The notes: generated by a model not told the origin, from the letters alone. A DNA stretch of 28,205 nucleotides from Clostridia bacterium (GCA_017454075.1 JAFTDQ010000018.1:1-28205), one strand, 5' to 3'. Positions 6,787 to 16,707 are shown, counted from the first letter of the stretch. Translations and numbers: made by a program.

Positions 6787-9700
6787 CAGCTGTATTTTTC
6801 TCCTATCTTACTCTCGACCTCGTTTACGTTCATCGAAAGGACCTTTGAAACTCCGCGATCGGGCATTGTTATTCCGTAAAGCATATCCGCGGCCTCCATA
6901 GTCCCCCTTCTGTGGGTAATGACGATAAACTGCGTTTTCTCAGAGTATCTGCGCATATATTCCGCAAGCCGTATCACGTTCACCTCATCAAGAGCTGATT
7001 CGATCTCGTCAAATATGCAGAACGGAGTCGGATTGACGTTCAGTATCGCAAATATCAGAGCAATAGCGACAAACGCCTGCTCGCCGCCCGAAAGTGCGAT
7101 CAGATTTTTGATTATCTTTCCGGGAGGAGCGACGTTGATCTCAATACCGCTTTCAAGAACGTTTTCGGGATCTGTCAGAGAAATCTCGGCTGTCCCGCCT
7201 CCGAAAAGCTCGCGGAACGTAACGCCGAAGTTCTTGTTTATGGCGTCGAACGCTGCGATAAACTTCTTCTTCATCTCTTTTTCAAGACGCTCAATGATTC
7301 CGTTCAGACTTTCCTTTGCTTTTGTAAGATCGTCAAACTGGTTTTTATTGAACTCGTAGCGTTCCTTTTCATGCGCAAACTCTTCGATAGAGGCGACGTT
7401 GACGTGACCGACCGCACGGAGTTTATTTCTGAGTTCCGTCTGCTTTTTCTGGGTTTCGTCACGGGTCTGCTCCGTCACCGGAGCGTAATCAAGCTCTTTT
7501 GCCTGCGTGAAAGTCAGTTCGTAATCTTCCCAGATCCTTGCCGCCGTCCGCTCGTATTCCGAGTTCAGCGTCTCTCGCTTTGATTCCAGTCTCGTATATT
7601 CCCTGAAAACGACCTCACGGCTCCTGTTCAGATTATTAAGCTCTTCTCTGAGCTCCGACTGTCGCTTTTCAAATCTTATCGTCTGTTCGGAGATACGGCG
7701 GCGTTCCTCTTCGAGTTTTCTGATATCTTCATCGATATCTCCCTTTTCGCCGTCCTGCTCTTTTATGCGGCCTCGGGCCTTGACAAGCTTTTCCTCAAGC
7801 GCGACGATGTTCGCTTCTGAATCCTCTATCTGTTTTCTGAGCGCCTCGACCGTATCGGAGTTCAGCCTGACGTTATCTTCGGCGGCCTCGATCTCTTTTT
7901 CAAATCCTGCGCGCTCTATCATCAGAGAATTTAGCGACGCGCGGGCGTCGTCAAGAGCGTCGTCCGCCTCGCTGCTGCGCCGTTTTGCTTCGGAAAGCTT
8001 TTTTTCCTTTTCAGACAAAACGTCCTCGGCGCGCTTTATATCCATGCACAGATCAGAGCGAAGCATATCGTATCTGCTGTCGGCTTCTCCGATGCCTTCA
8101 AGTTCGGAAACCAGAGATTTCAGCGACTCGTTTTCACTTTCTAGCCTGGCCTTTGCGATCTCACAGGCGGTCAGTTCTCCGCTGCAGAGGCTGTTCATAA
8201 GAGACAACCTGCTCTCCGCTTCCTGAATGGCAGCGTCACATTCATCGCTCTGACGATAAAGTCCGTCGAGAAGCGACTGAGTTGCGTCTCTCTTTATCTC
8301 AAGCGCCGTTACCTCGTCGTTGAGTACGGATATATCCGCCTGTCTTGTAAGAATCCCGCTGTCGCTTTTAACGGAACCGCCTGTATATGAGCCACCCGCA
8401 TTTATAAGCTGGCCGTCAAGCGTCACTATGCGAAGCCTGTAATTGAACGCCCTTGCGGTGTACGACGCGTGATCGAGATTGTCAAAAACGGCGGTGCCGC
8501 CGAGCAGATATCCGACAATTCCCGAATACCTGGGATCACAGTCACAGAGCTCGTCCGCCATGCTGATATATCCGGCCTGTTTTCTGAGACTGTCGGCAGG
8601 GACCGCGGGAGTGCGCGGTCTTACAGACGTGAGAGGATAAAACGTCGTGCGCCCGCCGTTCGTTCTCTTAAGATATGAAATAGCTGACTTCGCGGCCTCC
8701 TCATCAACGGTAACTATGTTCTGGATGTTGGCGCCGAGCGACGTCTCCACAGCGAGGCTGTACTCTTTCTTAACCCTGATGAGTCTCGATACGGGACCGC
8801 AGATTCCTTTGATCTGGCCGCCGTCAGCGCCGTGCATGACGTTTTTTACGGCGTATCCGTAACCCTCGAGGAGTTCATCCATCCTCTTCAGAGCTTCCGC
8901 TCTCTGACGTTTAGTATCTATTGTGACGCTCTGCGACGAAAGTGTTTCACGGGTCTTTTCTATCTTTTCTGACAGTTCGGAGGCTTTCGTTTTTGCTTCG
9001 CTGAGCGCCTTTTCCGCCTCTGATGCGGCTTTCGCATAATCAGAAGCGCTTTTTTCGTGCCTTGCCCTTGAGTCTGTAAGTTCGGCTATGCTTTCATTGA
9101 GCGAGGCGACCTGTTTACTCAGATCGCTTTTTCTGCCGGAGCCGGCTTCATGTGAACCGTCCGCGGCCGAAAGACGGAGTCTGAGCTGATTTACCGCCTC
9201 CTCGGCTTCACGGCAATCGTCGTCGCGTGACAGGATCTCGTTTTCGGCTTCGCCGCACTCTTCGGCAAGCCTTTTTACGTTCTCCTCGGCAGATTCTATC
9301 TTTTCGGATAGTGTTTTCAGGTGTTCTCTCTTTTCTCCGATCTGAAGCGAGAGCACGTCCCCGCGCAAAATACCTTCGGAAAGCGCCGCTTTCCTTACCG
9401 CGTTTTCCTGCTTTGTACGTTGGATAGAAGCTTCATTGTGACCGACGTCGTTCTCAAGTACCCTGTTGGATGCTTCAAGGTCGCTCCCGCGGCGCCGCAG
9501 TTCCTCTGCCTTTTCGGCGAGTTTCTCGGCGTCGGCGCGGTTTCCTGTCATTTTTTCATAAAGTTCGTTTTCACGGTTCTGTGCGTCGGTTATCTGACCG
9601 TCAATCGATTCGAGCGACATTTTTGACGAAACGAAAAGTCTTTCAGTCTCGTCGGCGGTCGCACGCATCGATTCCGTATCATAGAGCCAAAGGGATATAT

Positions 9701-10382
9701 CAACGGCCTTTTTCTGCTCATAGAGATCGAGATATTTCCTTGCAGCGGCCGCTTCTTTTTCAAGTGTGACGACCCGGTCTCCGAGCTCGGAAAGAATATC
9801 CCCAACCCTGAGGAGGTTGTCCTCTGTCCTTTTGAGACTGTTTTCCGCTTCGTTTTTCTGAGAACGGTATTTCGAAATACCCGCCGCCTCTTCAAACACG
9901 GCGCGTCTGTCGTCGCTCCGCTGTGAAATTATCTCGGCAATTTTGCCCTGACCGATATTGGAATATCCGGTCTTTCCGACGCCGGTGTTCATGAAAAGCT
10001 CCGCAATGTCGCGAAGTCTCTTCTTTTCTCCGTTAATTCTGTATTCAGAGTCGCCGCCGCGGAAATATCTTCTCGTAATAGAGACCTCGTCTCTGTCCGA
10101 ATCGAGTTTGCCCAGTCCCTGAGTGTTGTCGAGTATCAGGGAAACCTCGGCGTAGTCCATCCTCCGCCTGTTATCAGAGCCGCTGAAAATGACGTCCTCG
10201 AGTTTTGCGCTTCTTATGCTTTTTGAGGACATTTCGCCGAACACCCATCTGACGGCGTCGGTAATATTCGATTTTCCGCTTCCGTTGGGACCTACGACCC
10301 CGGTTATACCGTTTTCGATGACAAGACGAGTTTTGTCCGGAAAGGATTTGAATCCCGTCATCTCTATTGCTTTAATTTTCAA
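6786..10382 (-). CDS. smc: Chromosome segregation ATPase SMC
   Basis: This 1198-residue protein is the core of the bacterial condensin that compacts and separates origins, working with ScpA and ScpB (not in this window). The Walker A site is GPNGSGKSN (31-39). Two long coiled-coil arms flank a hinge that starts around GYGYAVKNVMHG and includes SLGANIQNIVT. The ABC signature LSGGEQ starts at 1097 and Walker B is FCIFDEIESALDE from about 1121. All ATPase elements are intact and the length is typical. It starts 12 bases after the radical SAM gene and overlaps ftsY by one base. Confidence 0.99.
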   Translation of the reverse strand: MKIKAIEMTGFKSFPDKTRLVIENGITGVVGPNGSGKSNITDAVRWVFGEMSSKSIRSAKLEDVIFSGSDNRRRMDYAEVSLILDNTQGLGKLDSDRDEVSITRRYFRGGDSEYRINGEKKRLRDIAELFMNTGVGKTGYSNIGQGKIAEIISQRSDDRRAVFEEAAGISKYRSQKNEAENSLKRTEDNLLRVGDILSELGDRVVTLEKEAAAARKYLDLYEQKKAVDISLWLYDTESMRATADETERLFVSSKMSLESIDGQITDAQNRENELYEKMTGNRADAEKLAEKAEELRRRGSDLEASNRVLENDVGHNEASIQRTKQENAVRKAALSEGILRGDVLSLQIGEKREHLKTLSEKIESAEENVKRLAEECGEAENEILSRDDDCREAEEAVNQLRLRLSAADGSHEAGSGRKSDLSKQVASLNESIAELTDSRARHEKSASDYAKAASEAEKALSEAKTKASELSEKIEKTRETLSSQSVTIDTKRQRAEALKRMDELLEGYGYAVKNVMHGADGGQIKGICGPVSRLIRVKKEYSLAVETSLGANIQNIVTVDEEAAKSAISYLKRTNGGRTTFYPLTSVRPRTPAVPADSLRKQAGYISMADELCDCDPRYSGIVGYLLGGTAVFDNLDHASYTARAFNYRLRIVTLDGQLINAGGSYTGGSVKSDSGILTRQADISVLNDEVTALEIKRDATQSLLDGLYRQSDECDAAIQEAESRLSLMNSLCSGELTACEIAKARLESENESLKSLVSELEGIGEADSRYDMLRSDLCMDIKRAEDVLSEKEKKLSEAKRRSSEADDALDDARASLNSLMIERAGFEKEIEAAEDNVRLNSDTVEALRKQIEDSEANIVALEEKLVKARGRIKEQDGEKGDIDEDIRKLEEERRRISEQTIRFEKRQSELREELNNLNRSREVVFREYTRLESKRETLNSEYERTAARIWEDYELTFTQAKELDYAPVTEQTRDETQKKQTELRNKLRAVGHVNVASIEEFAHEKERYEFNKNQFDDLTKAKESLNGIIERLEKEMKKKFIAAFDAINKNFGVTFRELFGGGTAEISLTDPENVLESGIEINVAPPGKIIKNLIALSGGEQAFVAIALIFAILNVNPTPFCIFDEIESALDEVNVIRLAEYMRRYSEKTQFIVITHRRGTMEAADMLYGITMPDRGVSKVLSMNVNEVESKIGEKYS

Positions 10383-10394
10383 GTTTTTCCTCGA

Positions 10395-11402
10395 TTATTC
10401 TACGTTGATCTCAAATTCATAAGGTGACAGCGCCGGGTTTTCCGCAAAACCGAGCTTTTTCACGCCAAGCGTATCTCTCAGCCGGTCGCGGTAAATACCT
10501 CTCTGCCCGACAGCCTTTGAGACAAACCCCGTCGGGACGTAAACGGTAACGTTCTTTCCCCGCGTGTCTTTTCCCGCAGCCGCGGAGGATATTCTCCTGA
10601 AGCAAACGAGCCCCTCCGCAAGCTCACCCATCGCAGGATGATACGAGCCCTCGGCATTTTCCGTCCCGGGTCCGGAATGCAGGCCGATTTTAATAACAGG
10701 GATCCCCGCGCCTACAAACTCTTCCAGCACGTCGGCTGTCCTTCTGACAAGCTCTTCAGGACTGAGAGGGACGTATTCGTTTCTCTTTACCATCTCGTAA
10801 AGCTCCGTATCCCGGAAAATCACAATGGGATAAATTCGCGCGGCCGTCGCGCCGCAGTTTATTATGTCCCGGGCGGTATTGATCTCGTCCTCCGGGCTCG
10901 AGCCCGGCAGACCGGTCATCATCTGACCTACCGATTCAAAACCGCTTTCCCTTATCATTCTAAGTGCCTCGATACTCTGCTTTGCGGTGTGACCGCGTCT
11001 GCATTTTTCAAGGACGGCGTCCGACGTGCTCTGAACTCCGAGCTCTATGTATCTGACGTGATAGCGGGATAAAATGTCAAGTATCTCCGCGCTGATATAA
11101 TCCGGACGCGTCGAGAGACGTATGTGGGAAACAGGACCTTTATCAATATAGCTTTCGGCAAGATCGAGAAGAGATATCATCAATTCCCGGTCTATTCCCG
11201 TAAAGCTTCCGCCGAAAAAAGCGATTTCAACGTCATCCCCGTCGTCAACGGTCTTCAACGCTTCGTCAATTGTCCTGCGGGCATACCCCGGAAAATCGCG
11301 TTCACCGCTTTCCTTTCCCGAAATCCTGTTCTGATCGCAGAAAACGCACATCTGGGGACACCCGAGATGGGGGATAAAAACCGGGATGTTGAGATGCCTC
11401 AT
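10395..11402 (-). CDS. Elp3-like radical SAM protein
   Basis: This 335-residue protein has the radical SAM cluster motif CPQMCVFC (C15, C19, C22), which binds a 4Fe-4S cluster and S-adenosylmethionine. Further family landmarks are IAFFGGSFTGIDRE, RLSTRPDYI, YIELGVQSTSDAVLEKCRRGH and the QMMTGLPGSSPEDE segment. These match the Elp3-related group that lies between rnc and smc in many Clostridia. No acetyltransferase domain is present, so it is not full-length Elp3. The substrate is unknown; a role in tRNA or RNA modification is a guess from the relationship and the rnc neighbour. The start overlaps the rnc stop by four bases (ATGA). Confidence 0.9.
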   Translation of the reverse strand: MRHLNIPVFIPHLGCPQMCVFCDQNRISGKESGERDFPGYARRTIDEALKTVDDGDDVEIAFFGGSFTGIDRELMISLLDLAESYIDKGPVSHIRLSTRPDYISAEILDILSRYHVRYIELGVQSTSDAVLEKCRRGHTAKQSIEALRMIRESGFESVGQMMTGLPGSSPEDEINTARDIINCGATAARIYPIVIFRDTELYEMVKRNEYVPLSPEELVRRTADVLEEFVGAGIPVIKIGLHSGPGTENAEGSYHPAMGELAEGLVCFRRISSAAAGKDTRGKNVTVYVPTGFVSKAVGQRGIYRDRLRDTLGVKKLGFAENPALSPYEFEINVE

Positions 11403-12088
11403 TCCGGGAAATACTCAAGCGCCGACCTGGCGGCGTTTTTCTCCGCCTCTTTTTTTGTGGATCCGGTCCCACGGCCGAGCAGATTGCTGTCAAGCCACAC
11501 TTCGACCTCAAACACCCGTTTATGAGCCGGTCCGGATTCTCCGACAGTCTTGTATTTTATAAAGCCCGTATGATCCTTCTGTATTCTCTGCTGAAGGAGA
11601 GATTTGTAATCCGCGTCCATTTCGGGATCCGCATGAGATTTTATGACCGGTACGATCTGTCCGAGCACAAAACCGCGCGCGGCGGTAAGACCGCCGTCAA
11701 GGTATACGGCTGCGACGAGCGCCTCAAACGCATTTTCCAGAATAGAATCCTTGTCCCGCCCGTCGGACTCGTTTTCGCCCTTACCAAGCAGAAGAAACTC
11801 CCCGAGAGTAAGCCCTCTCGAAAGGGATGAAAGCGACGCCCGGCAGACTACGGACGCCCTTATACGCGACATCTCACCCTCGGGCAGACCCGGATAATTC
11901 AGGTACATATACTCTGAAACGACGAGCGAAAGGACCGAATCGCCGAGGAACTCAAGCCGTTCGTTGCTCTCGTCATCCTCTTTGGATTCATTTGCAAATG
12001 ACGAATGCCTGAGCGCGAGGAGCAGATAATCTCTGTTGCCGAAGCTGTATCCGATCCTTTTTTCAAGAAGACCTAAATCCCTGTTCAT
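11399..12088 (-). CDS. rnc: Ribonuclease III
   Basis: RNase III cuts double-stranded RNA, including rRNA precursors. The 229-residue protein has the signature NERLEFLGDS (42-51), which supplies E43, E46 and D50, a second catalytic segment SILENAFEAL ending in E122, and a double-stranded RNA-binding domain from about residue 155 (DYKSLLQQRIQK to the ARSALEYF end). At the position of E. coli D114 this protein has N119. It overlaps plsX upstream and the radical SAM gene downstream by four bases each. The acyl carrier protein gene that often separates plsX and rnc is absent. Confidence 0.97.
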   Translation of the reverse strand: MNRDLGLLEKRIGYSFGNRDYLLLALRHSSFANESKEDDESNERLEFLGDSVLSLVVSEYMYLNYPGLPEGEMSRIRASVVCRASLSSLSRGLTLGEFLLLGKGENESDGRDKDSILENAFEALVAAVYLDGGLTAARGFVLGQIVPVIKSHADPEMDADYKSLLQQRIQKDHTGFIKYKTVGESGPAHKRVFEVEVWLDSNLLGRGTGSTKKEAEKNAARSALEYFPE

Positions 12089-13113
12089 TGTTTATCCTCC
12101 GCGTTTTCCGCGGCAAATCCGGGGACGACCAGATTGGCGATCTCATAATTGACTCTGTTTTCAAGGCAAAGAAGCGCCTGACGTACCGCGTTCCTGATAG
12201 CGTTCGAATCCGATTCGCCGTGAGCTTTTATAACGATCTTAGAGAGGCCGAGCAGCGGCGCACCGCCGTATTCCGTGTAATCAAACTCTTTCGCGAATCT
12301 TCTGATCTTGTTTCTGACAGTCAGCCCGGTCAGCTGCGCGGCGGGATTTCCGTCGAACACGCTCCGGAAGGTCTTCATCATGAATTCCCCGCAGCCCTCG
12401 GTAAATTTCAGAAGTATATTTCCGTTAAGGCCATCGCAGACGAGAACGTCACAGGCTCCGAACGGGACGTCGCGTCCCTCGACGTTTCCGATAAAATTGA
12501 TCGATTCGTCCGTTTCAAGAAGCTCGTAAGCCTCCTGCATGATCTTCGTGCCTTTTGTGCGCTCCGCTCCGATGTTGAGAAGCCCTACGCGCGGATTAGC
12601 AACGCCGTGAACCCTCTTCATATATACGGAACCCATCTCCGCAAACTGTCTGTAAACAGGCGGAAGAATTTCAATGTTTGCTCCGGAATCAATCAGCAGA
12701 GTGGGATTCGCAAGCGGCAGAACGGTTGCTATTGCTGATTTCAGAACGCCCTTGATTCTTCTGATTATAAGAGTAGAGCCCGCGTGGAGCGCACCCGTAT
12801 TACCCGCTGAAATGAACGCGTCGCCTTCACCGGTAACGAGCGCGTGAAGACCGAGCGCCATTGAGCTGTCGCGCTTTTCCCTTACGACCGAAAGCGCCGG
12901 ATCTTCCATCGAAATGACGGAAGACGAATGAATTATCTGTACGTTCGGGAGAGCAAAATCAAGACCCAGCGCTCCTGCGCGTTCAACTATGACAAGCTTG
13001 TTTCCGACAAGAAGAAAACCGACGGTGGGATGTTCCCTTGCCGCTTCGAGCGCGCCGATCAGCTGCGCGTCCGGCGCCTTGTCTCCGCTCATTATATCAA
13101 CGATGATTCTCAT
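12085..13113 (-). CDS. plsX: Phosphate acyltransferase PlsX
   Basis: PlsX converts acyl-ACP to acyl-phosphate, the donor for the first acylation of glycerol-3-phosphate in Gram-positive phospholipid synthesis. The protein opens MRIIVDIMSGDKAPDA and contains AFISAGNTGALHAGSTLI, LIDSGANIE, GLLNIGAERTKGT, FIGNVEGRD and VCDGLNGNILLKFTEG, all standard family segments. An ATG at 13197 would add 28 residues with no family match. The start at 13113 has AAGGAG five bases upstream and gives 342 residues, the usual length. The gene begins inside the last 17 bases of trmFO and overlaps rnc by four. Confidence 0.97.
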   Translation of the reverse strand: MRIIVDIMSGDKAPDAQLIGALEAAREHPTVGFLLVGNKLVIVERAGALGLDFALPNVQIIHSSSVISMEDPALSVVREKRDSSMALGLHALVTGEGDAFISAGNTGALHAGSTLIIRRIKGVLKSAIATVLPLANPTLLIDSGANIEILPPVYRQFAEMGSVYMKRVHGVANPRVGLLNIGAERTKGTKIMQEAYELLETDESINFIGNVEGRDVPFGACDVLVCDGLNGNILLKFTEGCGEFMMKTFRSVFDGNPAAQLTGLTVRNKIRRFAKEFDYTEYGGAPLLGLSKIVIKAHGESDSNAIRNAVRQALLCLENRVNYEIANLVVPGFAAENAEDKQ

Positions 13114-14455
13114 TTTTCTCCTTAAAATCCAATCCCTCGAATCCGGTCCCGACGAGTTCGTCGATGAACGAAAGGGATCGCTCCGAGAGCGCCTCATTGC
13201 GTTTTGCTTTCCCGCCTTTAATCTTTCTGTCGGGCGGCGCGATAATTCCGAAATTTACGTTCATCGGCTGGAAATCCGGTGAAACGCTCCCCGAAACGTA
13301 GGATGCGAGCGCGCCGATCGCCGTCTTGTCCGGCATATAAAGCGGAGGTTTTGAAAGAGCGCGCAGGGCGGCGTTTACGCCGGCGATCCAACCGGATGAA
13401 GCCGATTCGATATATCCTTCGACGCCCGTCATCTGTCCCGCAAAGAAAAGGTCATGATTCTTTATAACCGAATAATCACGGTCGAGGATTCCGGGGGATC
13501 TGATATACGTATTTCTGTGCATCACGCCGTATCTGAGAAACTCCGCGTTTTCAAGTCCCGGGATCATGCGGAACACTCTTTTCTGTTCCGAAAAAGTCAG
13601 GTGCGTCTGAAAACCCACGATATTATACATCGTTTTCTCAAGGTTTTCCTGTCTGAGCTGAACGACAGCGTACGGTTCGCGATCCGTTCCGGGATACGGC
13701 AGACCGACGGGCTTGAGCGGACCGTAAAGCAGAGTATCCCTCCCGCGCTTTGCCATCACCTCAACGGGCATGCACCCCTCGAAAACGTTCGGCTCGGCGT
13801 CCTCTCCGTGCAGTTCCGCCGTTCCGGCCGTTATCAGCGCGTCGTAAAACCTCACGTATTCTTCTTTTTCCATCGGGCAGTTTATGTAGGACGCCTCTCC
13901 CTTTCCGTATCTTGACGCGTAATATGCCTTTGTAAGGTCGATCGTAGAGGCGTCGACGATAGGAGCGGCGGCGTCAAAAAACGAAAGGCATTTCCCGTCA
14001 AAAAGCGAGGAAATCGCCTGTGCGAGAGCGTCTGAGGTCAGCGGCCCGGTAGCTATAACCGTGATCCCGTCCGGGATCTCCGTTACCTCTCCGTTAATGA
14101 CCTCTATATGCGGATCGGATCTGATTTTCCTGGTGATATAATCCGAAAAAACTTTTCTGTCAACGGCAAGCGCCGCCCCGGCCGGGACCTCGCTCGCGTC
14201 CGCGGCCTCCATAATCAGTGAGCCGAGACGACGCAATTCCTCCTTCAGGAGCCCTACCGCGTTGCTGAGCTGCTTTGAGCGCAGAGAATTCGAGCACACC
14301 AGCTCGGCAAACCCGTCAGCGACGTGAGCGGGAGACCTCTTACCCGGCTTCATTTCATAAAGCCTGACGTCGATCCCGAAGCGGGAGATCTGAAACGCCG
14401 CCTCGCATCCGGCAAGCCCGGCGCCGACGACGTTAACGGGAGCGGAGCCGCTCAT
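13097..14455 (-). CDS. trmFO: Folate- and FAD-dependent tRNA (uracil-54-C5) methyltransferase TrmFO
   Basis: TrmFO makes 5-methyluridine at position 54 of tRNA, using methylenetetrahydrofolate as carbon donor and FAD as cofactor. The FAD site is VVGAGLAGCEAA (9-20). Two cysteines expected for activity are present: C54 in ELVCSNSLRS and C228 in FEGCMPVE. VGFQTHLTFSEQKRVFRMIP and RYGVMHRNTYI are strong family segments. The length of 452 residues is normal. Its ATG overlaps the topA stop (ATGA) with GAAGGAAAG before it. The topA-trmFO pair is a common Firmicutes arrangement. Confidence 0.98.
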   Translation of the reverse strand: MSGSAPVNVVGAGLAGCEAAFQISRFGIDVRLYEMKPGKRSPAHVADGFAELVCSNSLRSKQLSNAVGLLKEELRRLGSLIMEAADASEVPAGAALAVDRKVFSDYITRKIRSDPHIEVINGEVTEIPDGITVIATGPLTSDALAQAISSLFDGKCLSFFDAAAPIVDASTIDLTKAYYASRYGKGEASYINCPMEKEEYVRFYDALITAGTAELHGEDAEPNVFEGCMPVEVMAKRGRDTLLYGPLKPVGLPYPGTDREPYAVVQLRQENLEKTMYNIVGFQTHLTFSEQKRVFRMIPGLENAEFLRYGVMHRNTYIRSPGILDRDYSVIKNHDLFFAGQMTGVEGYIESASSGWIAGVNAALRALSKPPLYMPDKTAIGALASYVSGSVSPDFQPMNVNFGIIAPPDRKIKGGKAKRNEALSERSLSFIDELVGTGFEGLDFKEKNENHR

Positions 14456-16707
14456 TTCTTTCCTTCAGCGGAAGATTTGCGGTATCCGCATTTTTTGTCG
14501 GAGCAGATCAGCGCGCCGTTTCTTCCCTCGGAAAGGAAAGCTCCGCATTTCGGGCATTTTTCGGTCGTCGGTCTGTCCCATGAGATAAACTTGCAGTCCG
14601 GATAATTTGAGCATCCGTAATAGGTCCCGCCCTTTTTGTTTATCCTGGTAACGACTTCTCCGCCGCAGCTCGGGCAAGGAACGCCTATCGGATGAAGAAT
14701 CTCCTTCGTATATTTGCAGGTCGGGTAATTTGAACAGGCGATAAAATCGCCGTATCTTCCCTGTCTCATCACCAGCCGCGAGCCGCAGTTCGGACAGTTT
14801 TCGCCCTCGACGTATTTCGGCTCCTCGGTTTTTTTCTCGATCAGGTTACCGTCTTTATCGATCGGTTTGGTGTTTTTACACGTCGGGTAATTTGGACAAG
14901 CCGCAAATCTCCCGAACCTCCCCTGTCTGATAACCATGACTGCCCCGCATTTTTCGCAGATAATATCCGTCTGTTCCTGCGGGAGCTTAACTTCGTCATC
15001 GGCGAGATTCCTCTCGGCCGCGCCGAGTTCTTTTTCAAAATCACCGTAGAATTCTTTGAGGACGGAAAGCATATCCTTTTCCCCGCCGGCGACTGCGTCG
15101 AGACTTTCTTCGAGATGCGCGGTAAAATCGTAGTCCACGATATCAGGGAAGTTTTTGACCATTATGTCGTTCGTGATTTCCCCGAGTTCGGTCGGGCGGA
15201 GAAACTTCCCGTCACGCTCGACGTATCCCCTGTCTATTATCGTCGTTATGGTCGGAGTGTAGGTCGACGGGCGTCCTATGCCGTTTTCCTCGAAAAACTT
15301 TATGAGAGTTCCCTCACTGAAACGGGCAGGAGGCTCGGTGAAATGCTGATCGCAGAGCGGCTTTTCACATCTCAGCCGGTCGCCTTCCGCGAGCTCCGGG
15401 AGGGACTTTGTTTCCTCCTCGTCCCCGGCGCCGTATTCGGCCAGAAATCCCGGAAATCTGAGAGTAGATCCGCTCGCCCGGAAAATCAGACCCGAGCAAA
15501 GCAGTTCTGCGTTTATGGTATCATACTCCGCGGACGCCATCTGACTTGCCATGAATCTGTTCCAGATAAGGGTATAAAGCTTGAACTGATCGGGAGTCAG
15601 CCGGTCTTTGATCTTTTCGGGTTCAAGAATGAAGTTTGAAGGTCTTATCGCCTCATGAGCGTCCTGAATCTTTCCTTTTGAACGATAGACGCGGGGCTCC
15701 GAAGGAAGACTGCTCTTTCCGTATTTTTCCTCGATATATTTTGCGGCCGCCGCTGCGGCGTCGTCGGAAACGCGGAGCGAATCCGTCCTCATGTAGGTAA
15801 TCAGACCCTGCGTACCTCCGAACTGCTGCCCGACGTTAATGCCTTCGTAAAGCTCCTGAGCGACCTGCATGATCTTTTTGGATCTGAAGCCCAGCTTCTT
15901 TGACGCTTCCTGCTGAAGAGTTGACGTCGTAAAGGGCGGCATCGGGACTCTCACCCTTACGGATTTTCTGACCGACGTCACAGTAAAATCGTGTCCCTTT
16001 ATCGCCGAGACGACGGAGCCTGCCTCGTCTCCGTTGTGAAGTTCCCTCTTACCGTCGCGATCTCCGTAAAAATGCACGGTAAGCCGCGTACCGTCACGAG
16101 ATATCAGAACGGCGCCGACTGTCCAGTATTCTTCCGGTACAAACGACCTGATTTCGCGCTCGCGCTCGACAATCGCCCTGGTTGCGACAGACTGAACCCT
16201 CCCGGCAGAAAGGCCGGAATGGACTTTTTTCCAGAGAAGAGGCGAAAGCTTATAGCCGACGAGACGATCGAGAATTCGCCTCGCCTGCTGAGAATCCACG
16301 AGATTCATGTCGATGCTTCTCGGCTCTTTTATTGCGTTTCTTATTGCGTTTTTCGTAAGTTCGTTGAAGCATACCCGTCTCGCGGTCGACGGATCTATCT
16401 CAAGCACGCTGGCAAGATGCCAGGAAATCGCCTCTCCCTCGCGATCGGGGTCTGTCGCGAAAAATACCCGGTCGGCATCCTTCGCCTCCTGACGAAGTTT
16501 CTTTACGACGTCTCCCTTTCCTCTTATGTTGATGTAATCGACCTTGAACCCGTCTTCGGGATAAACTCCGATCCTGCTTTTCGGCAGGTCTCTGAGATGC
16601 CCGTTCGAGGCGACGACTCTGTAAGATGAACCGAGATAATTCTTTATCGTCGGAACCTTGTACGGAGATTCGATAATTACGAGATTTGTAGTACTGGTTT
16701 TTGCCAT
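14452..16707 (-). CDS. topA: DNA topoisomerase I (type IA)
   Basis: TopA relaxes negative supercoils by passing one strand through a transient break. With the start at 16707 the protein has 751 residues. The TOPRIM domain shows IIESPYKVPTI (11-21) and the acidic triad TDPDREGE (D86, D88, E90). The catalytic tyrosine is Y305 in TYMRTDSLR. Four C-terminal zinc ribbons follow (CEKC/CPNYPTC, CPNC/CSNYPTC, CPSC/CSNYPDC, CPKC/CSDKKC). An ATG at 16737 would add ten residues, but AAGGA seven bases before 16707 supports the shorter form, which starts two bases after the upstream gene. The N-terminal motif differs from the usual ESPAKAKTI. Confidence 0.97.
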   Translation of the reverse strand: MAKTSTTNLVIIESPYKVPTIKNYLGSSYRVVASNGHLRDLPKSRIGVYPEDGFKVDYINIRGKGDVVKKLRQEAKDADRVFFATDPDREGEAISWHLASVLEIDPSTARRVCFNELTKNAIRNAIKEPRSIDMNLVDSQQARRILDRLVGYKLSPLLWKKVHSGLSAGRVQSVATRAIVEREREIRSFVPEEYWTVGAVLISRDGTRLTVHFYGDRDGKRELHNGDEAGSVVSAIKGHDFTVTSVRKSVRVRVPMPPFTTSTLQQEASKKLGFRSKKIMQVAQELYEGINVGQQFGGTQGLITYMRTDSLRVSDDAAAAAAKYIEEKYGKSSLPSEPRVYRSKGKIQDAHEAIRPSNFILEPEKIKDRLTPDQFKLYTLIWNRFMASQMASAEYDTINAELLCSGLIFRASGSTLRFPGFLAEYGAGDEEETKSLPELAEGDRLRCEKPLCDQHFTEPPARFSEGTLIKFFEENGIGRPSTYTPTITTIIDRGYVERDGKFLRPTELGEITNDIMVKNFPDIVDYDFTAHLEESLDAVAGGEKDMLSVLKEFYGDFEKELGAAERNLADDEVKLPQEQTDIICEKCGAVMVIRQGRFGRFAACPNYPTCKNTKPIDKDGNLIEKKTEEPKYVEGENCPNCGSRLVMRQGRYGDFIACSNYPTCKYTKEILHPIGVPCPSCGGEVVTRINKKGGTYYGCSNYPDCKFISWDRPTTEKCPKCGAFLSEGRNGALICSDKKCGYRKSSAEGKK

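Noticed and set aside
6786..10382. Multiple plus-strand frames of 60-150 codons inside smc
   Set aside because: They are Ser/Arg/Phe-rich shadows of the coiled-coil coding sequence and show no independent start signals.
13114..13197. N-terminal extension of PlsX to 13197
   Set aside because: The 28 extra residues lie inside trmFO and do not match the family, while AAGGAG supports the ATG at 13113.
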